From Schlegelella_A sp036496385 (GTDB lineage: Bacteria > Pseudomonadota > Gammaproteobacteria > Burkholderiales > Burkholderiaceae_C): a stretch of DNA of 64,000 nucleotides. Shown one piece after another: positions 50,890-59,930 of this stretch (positions are counted from its first letter, which is position 1; the number at the start of each line of letters is the position of its first letter). The stretch lies in NCBI GenBank assembly GCA_036496385.1, contig DASXLD010000086.1, positions 15,509 to 79,508 of the forward strand. Reading direction: 5' to 3'. A model generated the notes under the pieces. That model was not told where the DNA came from. It worked only from the letters and a program-made list of their open reading frames with translations, and did no database searches. Made by a program: the position numbers and the translations under genes.

Positions 50890-51840
50890 ATGAATCCGGT
50901 CCCGCTCGTCGCGATGGGCAAGGAGGCGATCGCCGCCTGGGTCGACGACTACGCGCCGAGCATGGGCGCCGCGCTTGCTTACTACACGCTGTTCTCGTTC
51001 GCGCCGCTGCTCCTGATCGCAGTTTCGATCGCCGGCCTCGTCTTCGGCCCCGATGCGGCGCGCGGCGAGATCTTTGCCCAGCTGCGCGACATGATCGGCG
51101 ACGAGGGCGCTGCCGCCGCGCAGAGCCTGCTGCAGAGCGTCAACCGGCCGGCACAGGGCCTGGTCGGCACGATCGTCGGCCTCGGCACGCTCCTGATCGG
51201 CGCCGCGAGCGTGTTCGGCGAGCTGCAGAACTCGCTCGACCGCATCTGGCGCGCACCGCCGCGGCGCGGCGGCTCGGGCCTGTGGACGCTCGTCCGCGTC
51301 CGCCTGCTCTCGTTCGGAATGATCCTCGGCATCGGCTTCCTGCTCATCGTCTCGCTCGTCGCGAGCGCCGCGATCGCCGCGTTCGGCAAGCGCTACGCGC
51401 ATGTCTTCGGCGGTTGGGCGGTCCTCGCCGAGGCACTGAACTTCGCGATCAGCCTGGTCGTGATCACCGTGCTGTTCGCGATGATCTACAAGATCCTGCC
51501 GCGCGTGCGGATCGGCTGGCGCGACGTCTGGACCGGCGCCGCGGTCACGGCGCTGCTGTTCGTGATCGGCAAGTCGGTGATCGGGCTCTACCTCGGCCAC
51601 AGCGGCGTCGCCTCGGGCTTCGGCGCCGCGGGATCGTTGATCGTCCTGATCGTCTGGATGTACTACTCGGCGCAGGTCTTTCTTCTCGGCGCCGAGTTCA
51701 CGCACGTCTACGCCCACGCGCGCGGCTCGCGACGCGACGCCGGCGGCGGCGCCGCGAGCGGAAGCACCGGCGAAGATCCCGAGGCTGCGCTCGCGCGATC
51801 GCGCGCCGCGCTCGCGGCGGCGTTGCGCGGCAAGCGCTGA
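50890..51840 (+). CDS. YihY/BrkB family inner-membrane protein
   Basis: The 316-aa protein has about six hydrophobic segments and the family opening WVDDYAPSMGAALAYYTLFS. Further hallmarks are NSLDRIWRAPPRR and GAEFTHVYAHARG near the C-terminus. It was once annotated as ribonuclease BN; that activity belongs to another protein, and the YihY role remains unclear. The sulfatase gene begins 28 bases downstream in the same direction. Confidence 0.92.
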   Translation: MNPVPLVAMGKEAIAAWVDDYAPSMGAALAYYTLFSFAPLLLIAVSIAGLVFGPDAARGEIFAQLRDMIGDEGAAAAQSLLQSVNRPAQGLVGTIVGLGTLLIGAASVFGELQNSLDRIWRAPPRRGGSGLWTLVRVRLLSFGMILGIGFLLIVSLVASAAIAAFGKRYAHVFGGWAVLAEALNFAISLVVITVLFAMIYKILPRVRIGWRDVWTGAAVTALLFVIGKSVIGLYLGHSGVASGFGAAGSLIVLIVWMYYSAQVFLLGAEFTHVYAHARGSRRDAGGGAASGSTGEDPEAALARSRAALAAALRGKR

Positions 51841-51868
51841 TCGCGCGCGCTCCGGATATCCTCTGCTG

Positions 51869-53176
51869 ATGAAGCGGCCGAACTTCGTCTTCATCGTCGC
51901 CGACGACCTCGGCTTCGCCGACCTCGGCTGCTACGGCGGCCGCGTGCCGGTGTCGCCGGTGCTCGACCGGATGGCCGCCGACGGCATTCGCTTCACGCAG
52001 GGCTATGCGAACTCGCCGGTCTGCTCGCCGACCCGCTTCGCGCTGATGACGGCGCGCTACCAGTACCGCTTGCGCGGCGCCGCCGAGGAGCCGATCAACA
52101 GCAAGAGCCGCGGCAGCACGACGCTCGGCCTGCCGCCCGAGCAGCCGACGCTGCCGTCGCTCTTGAAGGCTGCGGGCTACCGCACCGCGCTCGCCGGCAA
52201 GTGGCACCTCGGCTATCCGCCCGCGTTCTCGCCGCTGCGCTCGGGCTACGACGAATTCTTCGGCCCGATGTCGGGTGGCGTCGACTACTTCAGCCACTGC
52301 GATTGGCGCGGCACGCACGATCTCTGGCAGGGCGAGGCCGAGCACCGCGAGGACGGCTATCTCACCGACCTGATCTCGCGGCACGCGGTCGACTTCATCG
52401 AGCGCGTCGCGGCGCCTGGCGCGGCGCCGTTCTTCCTCAGCGTCCACTACACGGCGCCGCACTGGCCGTGGGAGACCCGCGACGACGCCGCGCTCGCCGC
52501 CGAGGTGAAGGACAACCTCTTTCATCTGCACGGCGGCAGCATCCACACCTATCGCCGCATGATCGCGCACATGGACGAGGGCATCGGCTGGATCCTCGCC
52601 GCGCTTGCCGCGCACGGTGTCGACGACGAGACGCTCGTCGTCTTCACCAGCGACAACGGCGGCGAGCGTTTCAGCGACAACTGGCCGCTCGTCGGCGGCA
52701 AGATGGATCTGACCGAAGGCGGCATCCGCGTGCCGTGGATCGCGCGCTGGCCGGCGCGGATCGCAGCCGGAGGGACGAGCGCGCAGCTGTGCATGACGAT
52801 GGACTGGAGCGCGACGATGCTCGCCGCCGCCGGCGTCGCTGCCGATCCCCGCCATCCGCTCGACGGCGTCTCGCTGATGCCCGTCCTCGCCGACTGCGAG
52901 CATGTGTTCGACCGGCCGCTGCATTGGCGCATGAACCACCGTGGCCAGCGCGCGCTCAGGCGCGGCCAATGGAAGTACCTGCGCGTCGACGGTCACGACT
53001 ACCTGTTCGATCTCGACGCCGACGAGCGCGAGCGCGCGAACCGGGCGGCGCGCGAGCCCGATCGGCTCGCTGCGCTGCGCGCCGACTGGGAGGCGTGGAA
53101 CGCGACGATGCCGCCGATCCCCGCCGACGCGACGGTGAGCCTCGGCTACGGCGCCAAGGACATGCCGCAGCGCTGA
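51869..53176 (+). CDS. Sulfatase (formylglycine type)
   Basis: The 435-aa enzyme is of the alkaline phosphatase/arylsulfatase superfamily. Active-site CSPTR is at 52-56, with Cys52 to be converted to formylglycine. Metal ligands are in ADDLGFADLG (Asp11/12) and VVFTSDNGGERF; GKWHLGY carries the conserved Lys and His. No signal peptide is seen, so it may be cytoplasmic or the true start may differ. A formylglycine-generating enzyme is not in the window. The substrate is unknown. Confidence 0.92.
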   Translation: MKRPNFVFIVADDLGFADLGCYGGRVPVSPVLDRMAADGIRFTQGYANSPVCSPTRFALMTARYQYRLRGAAEEPINSKSRGSTTLGLPPEQPTLPSLLKAAGYRTALAGKWHLGYPPAFSPLRSGYDEFFGPMSGGVDYFSHCDWRGTHDLWQGEAEHREDGYLTDLISRHAVDFIERVAAPGAAPFFLSVHYTAPHWPWETRDDAALAAEVKDNLFHLHGGSIHTYRRMIAHMDEGIGWILAALAAHGVDDETLVVFTSDNGGERFSDNWPLVGGKMDLTEGGIRVPWIARWPARIAAGGTSAQLCMTMDWSATMLAAAGVAADPRHPLDGVSLMPVLADCEHVFDRPLHWRMNHRGQRALRRGQWKYLRVDGHDYLFDLDADERERANRAAREPDRLAALRADWEAWNATMPPIPADATVSLGYGAKDMPQR

Positions 53177-53192
53177 CGCGCTTTCCAATCGC

Positions 53193-53630
53193 ATGGCCGG
53201 CAACGATCCGCACGACCTCGAGCGATTCGTCGCCGCCCAGGCGCCGGTCTGGGCGCAGGTGCGCGCCGAGCTCGCGGCCGGCCTGAAGCGCAGCCACTGG
53301 ATGTGGTTCGTCTTCCCGCAACTGCGCGGCCTCGGCCGCAGCGCGATGGCCGCGCGCTACGGCATCGGCTCGCGCGCCGAGGCGGCGGCCTATCTCGACC
53401 ATCCGCTGCTCGGTGCCCGCCTCATCGAGTGCACGGGCCTGATGCTCGGCGCGGACAAGGGCAGCAGCGCGCTGGCGATCCTGGGCGCACCGGACGACCT
53501 CAAGTTCCGTTCGTCGATGACGCTGTTCGCCGCCGTCGCCCAAGTTCCGACGCTGTACCAGGCGGCGCTCGCACGTTTCTTCGGGGGCGTCGGCGACCCG
53601 GCGACGCTCGACCTGCTCGACCGCTCCTGA
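53193..53630 (+). CDS. DUF1810 family protein
   Basis: The 145-aa small soluble protein shows the full DUF1810 pattern: DPHDLERFVAAQAPVWAQVR, SHWMWFVFPQLRGLGRS, RYGIGSRAEAAAYLDHPLLG and DDLKFRSSMTLFAA. Relatives are implicated in calpastatin-like or NADAR-like folds; the function is not settled. It starts 16 bases after the sulfatase stop and is likely cotranscribed. Confidence 0.92.
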   Translation: MAGNDPHDLERFVAAQAPVWAQVRAELAAGLKRSHWMWFVFPQLRGLGRSAMAARYGIGSRAEAAAYLDHPLLGARLIECTGLMLGADKGSSALAILGAPDDLKFRSSMTLFAAVAQVPTLYQAALARFFGGVGDPATLDLLDRS

Positions 53631-53758
53631 CGGGAAACGGCGCCATTGGTGCTGGGGGCGGATCGGCGACCTGCCGACGCCGTTCCGATGGCCGCACATG
53701 CGTACTACCATTGCCCGCACGCGACCACTTTCCCCGCATCGACAGCGAAGGAAGCAGC

Positions 53759-54274
53759 ATGGGAATCCTCGACATCCTCCGGCAGTACGCCAACCCGTCG
53801 GCTGCGCCGACCGACAACGTGCAGGAGCACTTCGATCAGGTCGCGCAGCAGGCATCGCCGCAGGACCTCGGCAGCGCCGTCGCCGCGGCGTTTCGCTCCG
53901 ACGCGACGCCGCCGTTCGGCCAGATGATCGGCAACCTGTTCGGCCAGTCGAACCCGCAGCAGCGGGCCGGCATCCTCAACCAGCTCGTCCAGGTGCTCGG
54001 CAGCGGCGCGTTGTCTTCGATCGCCGGCGGGACGCTCGCGAACGCCGTCGGCGGCGGCGCGGGCAGCGCGGCGCCGGCGACGATCACGCCCGAGCAGGCG
54101 TCGCAGCTTTCGCCGAGCCAGGTCACTGCGATTGCCGAGAGCGCCCACAAGGCGGATCCCTCGATCCTCGATCGTGCCGGCGAGTTCTATGCTCAGCACC
54201 CGCAGCTCGTGAAGGGGCTCGGCGCGGCGGCGCTCGCGATCGCGCTCGGCAAGCTGCACAGCAGCCAGAGCTGA
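53759..54274 (+). CDS. YidB/DUF937-like protein
   Basis: The 171-aa protein starts MGILDILRQYANPSAAPTD. It contains GQMIGNLFGQSNPQQRAGIL and NQLVQVLGSGALSSIAGGTL, low-complexity helices with Gly/Ala/Ser loops as in the YidB/DUF937 group. It ends with a short hydrophobic segment (LVKGLGAAALAIALGKLH). AAGGAAG precedes ATG 53759. The family match is from pattern only; the function is unknown. Confidence 0.65.
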   Translation: MGILDILRQYANPSAAPTDNVQEHFDQVAQQASPQDLGSAVAAAFRSDATPPFGQMIGNLFGQSNPQQRAGILNQLVQVLGSGALSSIAGGTLANAVGGGAGSAAPATITPEQASQLSPSQVTAIAESAHKADPSILDRAGEFYAQHPQLVKGLGAAALAIALGKLHSSQS

Positions 54275-54282
54275 CACTCGGG

Positions 54283-54301
54283 GCGGCGCAAGAGGCGCCG
54301 C
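54283..54301. terminator. Hairpin between convergent genes
   Basis: GCGGCGC (54283-54289) and GCGCCGC (54295-54301) form a perfect 7-bp stem with loop AAGAG, placed between convergent stops at 54274 and 54306. A bidirectional terminator is likely, without a U-tract. Confidence 0.4.
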
Positions 54302-54305
54302 GCCG

Positions 54306-55295
54306 TCAGCCGGTGCGAATGACGCTGATGTGCTCGGTGCCGCTTTCGGGCAGCCAGATCTCGCCGGCACGGCCCTGGATCTGGCGCACGCCTGCGCCGT
54401 CGTTCGGCAGCGCGTAGCGAGTGAACGCCTCGGTCGCCGGATCGAAGCGGACGATCGCGTTGCTGCCCCAATCGCTCAGCCAGACTTTGTCGCGCTCGTC
54501 GACGTAGACGGCGTAGGTGCGCGGGCTCGGCCCGGGCAGCTTCCAGTGGCGCCAGCTCGCCTTGTCCGGGTCGTGCACCGAGACCTGGCCGCTCAGCCAT
54601 TCGCTGACCCAGATCCGGCCCTGGCTGTCGCTCCAGACGCGGCGCGCGCCCTGGTTCGGCGTCGGCGGCTCGACCACGGTCGAGTCGCCGGTCGCGCGGT
54701 CGACCTTGGCGATGAACGAGCCGGCGAGCGAGCAATACCAGATGTCGCCGCGTGGCGTCGCGCAGATGCCGTACGGTCCGCTGCCGCGCGGCGTGGCCTT
54801 CACGGTGACCTTGCCCGTCTTCGTCGCGAGCTTGCCGACGACGCCGCTCTGGCCCGTGAACCAGAGATCGCCGTCGCCGTCGAAGGTCGCGGTGTTGAGG
54901 TTCGCGTACGGCGTTCCCGCCGGCAGCGGAAACACTCGCAGCGAGCGATCGGGCCAGCCGACGCGGACGATCGCGCCCTGGCCGCCATCGGTGATCCACG
55001 CCGCGTGATCGGGGCCGCGGATGACGCCATGCGGCGCCGAGCCGCTGCCGAGCGCGACGAGCTCGACCCGGCCGCTGTTCGGATCGAACCAGCCGAGATG
55101 GCCGCTTCTCTGCGCCGTGAACCAGACGCCACCGTCGGCAGCGGGAGCGACGTCGTGGATGCCGGTCGGCTGGCGCGTCGCGAGCGGCCAGCTGTGGACG
55201 ACGTTGGCTTCGGCGTGTGCACCGAGGGGCCACGCAGGCAAGAGGGCAGTGGTGGCGAGGGCGGCGAGCGCCTCGCGGCGCGTGCGGTGTTCCAT
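54306..55295 (-). CDS. Exported streptogramin-lyase-like beta-propeller protein
   Basis: The 329-aa protein has a signal peptide (RREALAALATTALLPAWPLG). Repeated propeller blades of the virginiamycin B lyase type follow (DGGVWFTAQ, DHAAWITD, DGDLWFTGQ, RGDIWYCS, QGRIWVSEW, DKVWLSDWG, AGEIWLPES). Whether it is a lyase is uncertain; many such proteins are simply secreted propellers. AGGAGG seven bases before the ATG at 55295 fixes the start. It is divergent from soeA, with only 53 bases between the start codons. Confidence 0.85.
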   Translation of the reverse strand: MEHRTRREALAALATTALLPAWPLGAHAEANVVHSWPLATRQPTGIHDVAPAADGGVWFTAQRSGHLGWFDPNSGRVELVALGSGSAPHGVIRGPDHAAWITDGGQGAIVRVGWPDRSLRVFPLPAGTPYANLNTATFDGDGDLWFTGQSGVVGKLATKTGKVTVKATPRGSGPYGICATPRGDIWYCSLAGSFIAKVDRATGDSTVVEPPTPNQGARRVWSDSQGRIWVSEWLSGQVSVHDPDKASWRHWKLPGPSPRTYAVYVDERDKVWLSDWGSNAIVRFDPATEAFTRYALPNDGAGVRQIQGRAGEIWLPESGTEHISVIRTG

Positions 55296-55336
55296 GGCGG
55301 CCTCCTGTGCGGTCGGGCTTCGCTTTGTCGGCACAC

Positions 55337-55342
55337 TATATT
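55337..55342 (+). promoter_or_regulatory. Candidate -10 box of a leaderless soeA transcript
   Basis: TATATT is the only AT-rich hexamer in the 53-bp divergent gap and ends six bases before ATG 55349, so transcription could start at the ATG itself. No ribosome binding site is present upstream. A clear -35 box is not seen. Confidence 0.35.
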
Positions 55343-55348
55343 CAGGCC

Positions 55349-58222
55349 ATGAGGCATGCCGTCTTCAGGCTCTTTTCACGCGAACCGATCCACGATCCGA
55401 CGGCATCTCCCGACCCCGGCGCCAGGCGCGAGGTCCGGACCACGACCTGCTACATGTGCGCCTGCCGCTGCGGCATCCGCGTCCACCTGCGCGACGGCGT
55501 GCCGCGCTACATCGACGGCAACCCGAACCATCCGATCAACAAGGGCGTGATCTGCGCCAAGGGATCGGCCGGGATCATGAAGCAGCAGTCGCCGGCGCGG
55601 CTGACGCGGCCGCTGCTGCGCAAGGCCAAAAGCGAGCGCGGCGGCGGCGAGTTCGAAGAGATCTCGTGGCAGCGCGCTTTCGAGATCTTGACGTCGCGGC
55701 TGGCGAAGATCCGCGCGACCGATCCGAAGAAGTTCGCGCTCTTCACCGGCCGCGACCAGATGCAGGCGCTGACGAGCCTGTTCGCACGCCAGTTCGGCAC
55801 CCCGAACTACGCCGCGCACGGCGGCTTCTGCTCGGTCAACATGGCCGCGGGAATGATCTACACGATCGGCGGCAGCTTCTGGGAGTTCGGCGGCCCCGAC
55901 CTTGCCCGCGCCAAGCTGTTCGTGATGGTCGGCACCGCCGAAGACCATCACTCGAACCCGCTCAAGATCGCGATCGCCGATTTCAAGCGCAGGGGCGGTC
56001 GCTTCGTCTCGATCAATCCGGTCCGCACCGGCTACTCGGCGATCGCCGACGAATGGATCCCGATCCGGCCCGGCACCGACGGCGCGCTCTTCATGGCGCT
56101 CCTGCACGTGCTGATCGCCGAAGACCTCGTCGACCGCGCGTTTCTCAAGCGCTACACCAACGCGCCGCAGCTCGTCGTTCTCGACCCCGGCGAGCGCGAA
56201 GGCATGTTCGCGCACGATCCCGATCCGGCCAAGGGCCCACCCGGAGACGGCCGCGAGCCGCACAACAAGCTCGTCTTCGACAGCGCATCGAGCACGATCA
56301 AGGCAGCGTACCCGGAGGGCATCGCCGACGGCGCCGATCCCGCGCTCGAAGGCCGCTACGCGCTCGCCGACGGCACCCGTGTCGCGCCGGCGTTCCAGCT
56401 CCTGCGCGAGCGCGTCGCGCCGTGCACGCCGGCGTGGGCCGAGGCGATCACGGGCATCGCCGCGGCGCGGATCGAGAAGCTCGCGCGCGAGCTCGGCGAG
56501 ACGGCGCTGCGCCAGGCGTTCGAGCTGCCGATCGCGTGGACCGACGCCTGGGGCAAGCGCCATCCGACGACCCAGGGGCGGCCGGTCGCGTTCCACGCGA
56601 TGCGTGGCGTCGCTGCGCATTCGAACGGTTTCCAGACGGTGCGCGCGCTCGCGGTGCTGATGAGCGTGCTCGGCACGATCGACGCGCCCGGCGGCTTTCG
56701 CCACAAGGCGCCGTACCCGCGCCACATCGTGCCGAACTTTCGCGCCTTCAACTCGCCCGACATGATCCGGCCGAACACGCCGCTGAACGCGGCGCCGCTC
56801 GGCTTTCCGGCCAATCCCGACGAGCTCGCGATCGAGGAAGACGGCACGCCGATGCGGATCGACCACGCGTTCTCTTGGCAGCACCCGCTGTCGGCGCACG
56901 GGCTGATGCACACCGTGATCACGAACGCGACCCGCGGCGACCCGTACCGGCTCGACACCTTGCTGATCTTCATGTCGAACATGGCGTGGAACTCGACCAT
57001 GAACACGGTTGCGGTGCGCGAGATGCTGAACCGCAGGAACGCCGACGGCGAGCACGAGATCCCGTTCCTCGTCGTCTGCGATGCGTTCAGGAGCGAGACG
57101 GTCGCGTTCGCCGATCTCGTCCTGCCCGACACGACGTATCTCGAACGGCACGATGTGATGAGCATGCTCGACCGGCCGATCTCGGAGTTCGACGGGCCGG
57201 CCGATTCGGTGCGCGTGCCGGTCGTACCGCCGAGCGGCGAATGCAGGCCGTTCCAGGACGTGATCGTCGAGCTCGCCTCGCGCCTGAAGCTGCCGGCGTT
57301 CACGACCGCCGATGGCGGGCGCAAGTTCAAGGACTACCCTGACTTCGTCGTCCGCTACGAGTCGTCGCCGGGGGTCGGCTTCCTGATGGGCTGGCGCGGC
57401 GAGGACGGCGACCGGCACCTGCGCGGCGCGCCCAATCCGAACCAGTGGCAGAAGTACGCCGAGAACGACTGCGTCTTCCATCTCCGTCTGCCGGAGACGA
57501 TGCACTACATGCGCAACTGGAACCGCGAGTACCTCGACTTCGCGAAGGACAAGGGCTGGCGGCAGAAGAACGACGTCGTCCAGCTCGCGCTCTACAGCGA
57601 CACGCTGCAGACGTTTCGTCTCGCGGCCGAAGGCAAGACTGCCGGTCGCCAGCCGCCTGCGCACCTGCGCGAGCGGATCGCGACTCACTTCGATCCGCTG
57701 CCGTTCTGGTCGCCGCCGCTCGAGGACGCGGTCACCGACCGCACGCGCTATCCGCTGGCCGCGATCACGCAGCGGCCGATGGCGATGTACCACTCGTGGG
57801 ATTCGCAGAACGCATGGCTGCGCCAGATCCACAGCCACAACTACCTGCACGTCCATCCGGCCGCGGCCGCGGCGGCGGCCGTCGCCGACGGCGCCTGGTG
57901 CTGGGTCGAGAGTCGCTGGGGGCGGGTGCGCTGCATGGTGCGCTACAGCGAAGCGGTCGAGCCGGGCACGGTGTGGACCTGGAACGCGATCGGCAAAGCC
58001 GACGGCGCCTGGCAGCTCGCGCCGGGCGCGGACGAGGCGAGAAAGGGGTTTCTGCTCAACCACCTGATCAGCGACGAGCTGCCGGGCGAGGCGGGGCCGA
58101 TCAGCAACTCGGATCCTGTCACCGGGCAGGCGGGCTGGTACGACGTTCGCGTCCGCATCGTCCCGTGCGCCGAGGACGAGCCGGCGGCGACGTCGCCGCG
58201 CTTCGCAGCGGTGCCCGCATGA
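55349..58222 (+). CDS. soeA: Cytoplasmic sulfite dehydrogenase, molybdenum subunit SoeA
   Basis: The 957-aa protein is of the DMSO-reductase family. An N-terminal [4Fe-4S] site has C34-x2-C37-x3-C41 and C69; the Mo-bis-MGD domains follow, with Cys161 in GGFCSVNMAAG as the likely molybdenum ligand. There is no Tat signal, so it is cytoplasmic, as in SoeABC. Size (Allochromatium SoeA about 970) and gene order with an FeS subunit, a DmsC-type anchor and SulP support sulfite oxidation to sulfate. Thiosulfate/polysulfide reductase or formate dehydrogenase relatives are less likely given the context. Confidence 0.8.
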   Translation: MRHAVFRLFSREPIHDPTASPDPGARREVRTTTCYMCACRCGIRVHLRDGVPRYIDGNPNHPINKGVICAKGSAGIMKQQSPARLTRPLLRKAKSERGGGEFEEISWQRAFEILTSRLAKIRATDPKKFALFTGRDQMQALTSLFARQFGTPNYAAHGGFCSVNMAAGMIYTIGGSFWEFGGPDLARAKLFVMVGTAEDHHSNPLKIAIADFKRRGGRFVSINPVRTGYSAIADEWIPIRPGTDGALFMALLHVLIAEDLVDRAFLKRYTNAPQLVVLDPGEREGMFAHDPDPAKGPPGDGREPHNKLVFDSASSTIKAAYPEGIADGADPALEGRYALADGTRVAPAFQLLRERVAPCTPAWAEAITGIAAARIEKLARELGETALRQAFELPIAWTDAWGKRHPTTQGRPVAFHAMRGVAAHSNGFQTVRALAVLMSVLGTIDAPGGFRHKAPYPRHIVPNFRAFNSPDMIRPNTPLNAAPLGFPANPDELAIEEDGTPMRIDHAFSWQHPLSAHGLMHTVITNATRGDPYRLDTLLIFMSNMAWNSTMNTVAVREMLNRRNADGEHEIPFLVVCDAFRSETVAFADLVLPDTTYLERHDVMSMLDRPISEFDGPADSVRVPVVPPSGECRPFQDVIVELASRLKLPAFTTADGGRKFKDYPDFVVRYESSPGVGFLMGWRGEDGDRHLRGAPNPNQWQKYAENDCVFHLRLPETMHYMRNWNREYLDFAKDKGWRQKNDVVQLALYSDTLQTFRLAAEGKTAGRQPPAHLRERIATHFDPLPFWSPPLEDAVTDRTRYPLAAITQRPMAMYHSWDSQNAWLRQIHSHNYLHVHPAAAAAAAVADGAWCWVESRWGRVRCMVRYSEAVEPGTVWTWNAIGKADGAWQLAPGADEARKGFLLNHLISDELPGEAGPISNSDPVTGQAGWYDVRVRIVPCAEDEPAATSPRFAAVPA

Positions 58223-58998
58223 TCGCGTCGCTGCTCGCGCTGTTGCGGCCGCGGCCGAGCGCGGTGCCCGCGGCGTCGGCCGCGGCCGCGGCCGAGCCGG
58301 CGCCGGTCGGCCGCCAGCTCGCGCTCGTCATCGACCTCAACGTCTGCGTCGGCTGCCACGCTTGCGTGACCTCGTGCAAGGAATGGAACACGTTCGGCGC
58401 CGCCGGCCCGCTCGCCGACGAGAACGCGTACGGCGCCAATCCCACCGGCACCTTCTTCAACCGCGTTCAGACCTACGAGGCCGGCGTCTTCCCCGCCACC
58501 GACACGATCCACTTCCCGAAGAGCTGCCTGCACTGCGAGGACCCGCCGTGCGTGCCGGTCTGTCCGACGGGCGCGAGCTACAAGAGGAAGAGCGACGGCA
58601 TCGTCCTCGTCGACTACGACAAGTGCATCGGCTGCAAGTACTGCGCGTGGGCATGCCCGTACGGAGCGCGCGAGCTCGACGAGACGCGCCAGGTGATGAC
58701 CAAGTGCACGCTCTGCGTCGACCGGATCGAGGACGCTTCGCTCGCTCCGGACGATCGCAAGCCGGCGTGCGTCAAGGCGTGCCCGACCGGTGCGCGGCTG
58801 TTCGGCGACGTCAAGGATCCCGACTCCGAGGTCTCGCGGGCGATTCGCGAGCGCGGCGGCTATGCGTTGATGCCGGAATGGGACACGCGTCCCGCCAACC
58901 AGTACCTGCCGCGGCGAGTCACGGCCGAGGTCGGCGCGGCAGCGCGCGAAACCCGCGAGCTCGGCGACCCCGGTCCCGCAAACGCCGGGCAGCGATGA
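58219..58998 (+). CDS. soeB: Sulfite dehydrogenase iron-sulfur subunit SoeB
   Basis: The 259-aa electron-transfer protein carries four ferredoxin-like clusters: CVGCHACVTSCKEWN, CLHCEDPPCVPVCPTGASYK, CIGCKYCAWACPYGAREL and the split CTLC...CVKACPTGA. An Ala/Pro-rich N-terminal extension (about 1-30) precedes the first motif. It would pass electrons from SoeA to the membrane subunit. The start ATG overlaps the soeA stop (ATGA), and its stop overlaps the soeC start in the same way. Confidence 0.85.
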   Translation: MIASLLALLRPRPSAVPAASAAAAAEPAPVGRQLALVIDLNVCVGCHACVTSCKEWNTFGAAGPLADENAYGANPTGTFFNRVQTYEAGVFPATDTIHFPKSCLHCEDPPCVPVCPTGASYKRKSDGIVLVDYDKCIGCKYCAWACPYGARELDETRQVMTKCTLCVDRIEDASLAPDDRKPACVKACPTGARLFGDVKDPDSEVSRAIRERGGYALMPEWDTRPANQYLPRRVTAEVGAAARETRELGDPGPANAGQR

Positions 58999-59930
58999 AC
59001 CCGGCGTTCTCGGTCATCTTCTTCACCACCAGTGCCGGCGCCGGACAAGGCCTCGTCGTCGCCCTCGCGCTCGCCGTGCTCGCCGGCGTGCCGATGGCGC
59101 CGCGCTCGGTGACGACGGCGCTTCTGGTCGCGATCGCCTTGCTCGTCTTCGGCCTCGTGTCATCGTTTCTCCACCTCGGCCGCCCGGCGCGGGCGTGGCG
59201 CGCCGCGTCGATGTGGCGCACCTCGTGGCTGTCGCGCGAGGTGATCGTGCTGCCGGCGTTCATCGCCTGCACGGCGTTTTGGTGGCTCGCCTGGCAGCGC
59301 GCACCGGCGCTCGCCATTGCGCCGCCCCTTCCGCTCGCCACGCTCGTGTTCGCCGCGCTGCTGTGGTGGTGCACGGCGATGATCTACGCCTGCCTGCGCT
59401 TCATCGAGGAATGGGCGCAGCCGCTCACGATCGTCAACTTCGTCCTGCTCGGATTGTCGTCGGGCCTCGTGCTCGCGAGCGCGCTCGCGGCGGCGGCGGG
59501 CGAGGCAGCGGCGCTGCGCAGCGCGCTCCCCGCTGCGCTGCTCGTCACCGTCGTCGCCGGCGTGTCGCGCGTCGCGGCGCTGCGGCGCAACGCGGCCATT
59601 CGCCACCGCTCGACATTGCAGTCGGCGACCGGCATCCGTTCGCCGCGCCTGAGGCAGACGTCGATGGGGATGTCGGCGGGCTCGTTCAACACGCGCGAGT
59701 TCTTCCACCGCGCCTCGCGCGCAGCGGTCGCCCGGATCAAGCTGGCGGCGATCGTGCTGACGTTCGTCGTGCCGTCGCTCGTCCTGGGCCTGGTCTGGCT
59801 GGGCGCGCTGCCGCCGGTCGCGTCCGCGCTCGCGCTGCTCGCACAGGCACCCGGGCTGATCGCCGACCGCTGGCTCTTCTTCGCCCAGGCCAGGCATCCG
59901 CAGAACCTGTACTACCAGGTCGTGTCGTGA
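58995..59930 (+). CDS. soeC: Sulfite dehydrogenase membrane anchor SoeC (DmsC type)
   Basis: The 311-aa polytopic protein has about eight hydrophobic segments and the DmsC-type features FFTTSAGAGQGLVVALALAV, HLGRPARAWRAASMWRTSWL and SREVIVLPAFI. A DmsC-like C-terminus ends RWLFFAQARHPQNLYYQ. It should anchor SoeAB to the inner membrane and deliver electrons to quinone. Both ends overlap neighbouring genes by 4 bases (ATGA and GTGA), indicating a strictly coupled operon. Confidence 0.85.
   Translation: MNPAFSVIFFTTSAGAGQGLVVALALAVLAGVPMAPRSVTTALLVAIALLVFGLVSSFLHLGRPARAWRAASMWRTSWLSREVIVLPAFIACTAFWWLAWQRAPALAIAPPLPLATLVFAALLWWCTAMIYACLRFIEEWAQPLTIVNFVLLGLSSGLVLASALAAAAGEAAALRSALPAALLVTVVAGVSRVAALRRNAAIRHRSTLQSATGIRSPRLRQTSMGMSAGSFNTREFFHRASRAAVARIKLAAIVLTFVVPSLVLGLVWLGALPPVASALALLAQAPGLIADRWLFFAQARHPQNLYYQVVS

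Noticed and set aside
55376..58063. An 895-codon reverse-strand open frame
   Set aside because: Antisense to soeA, which has complete metal-binding motifs.
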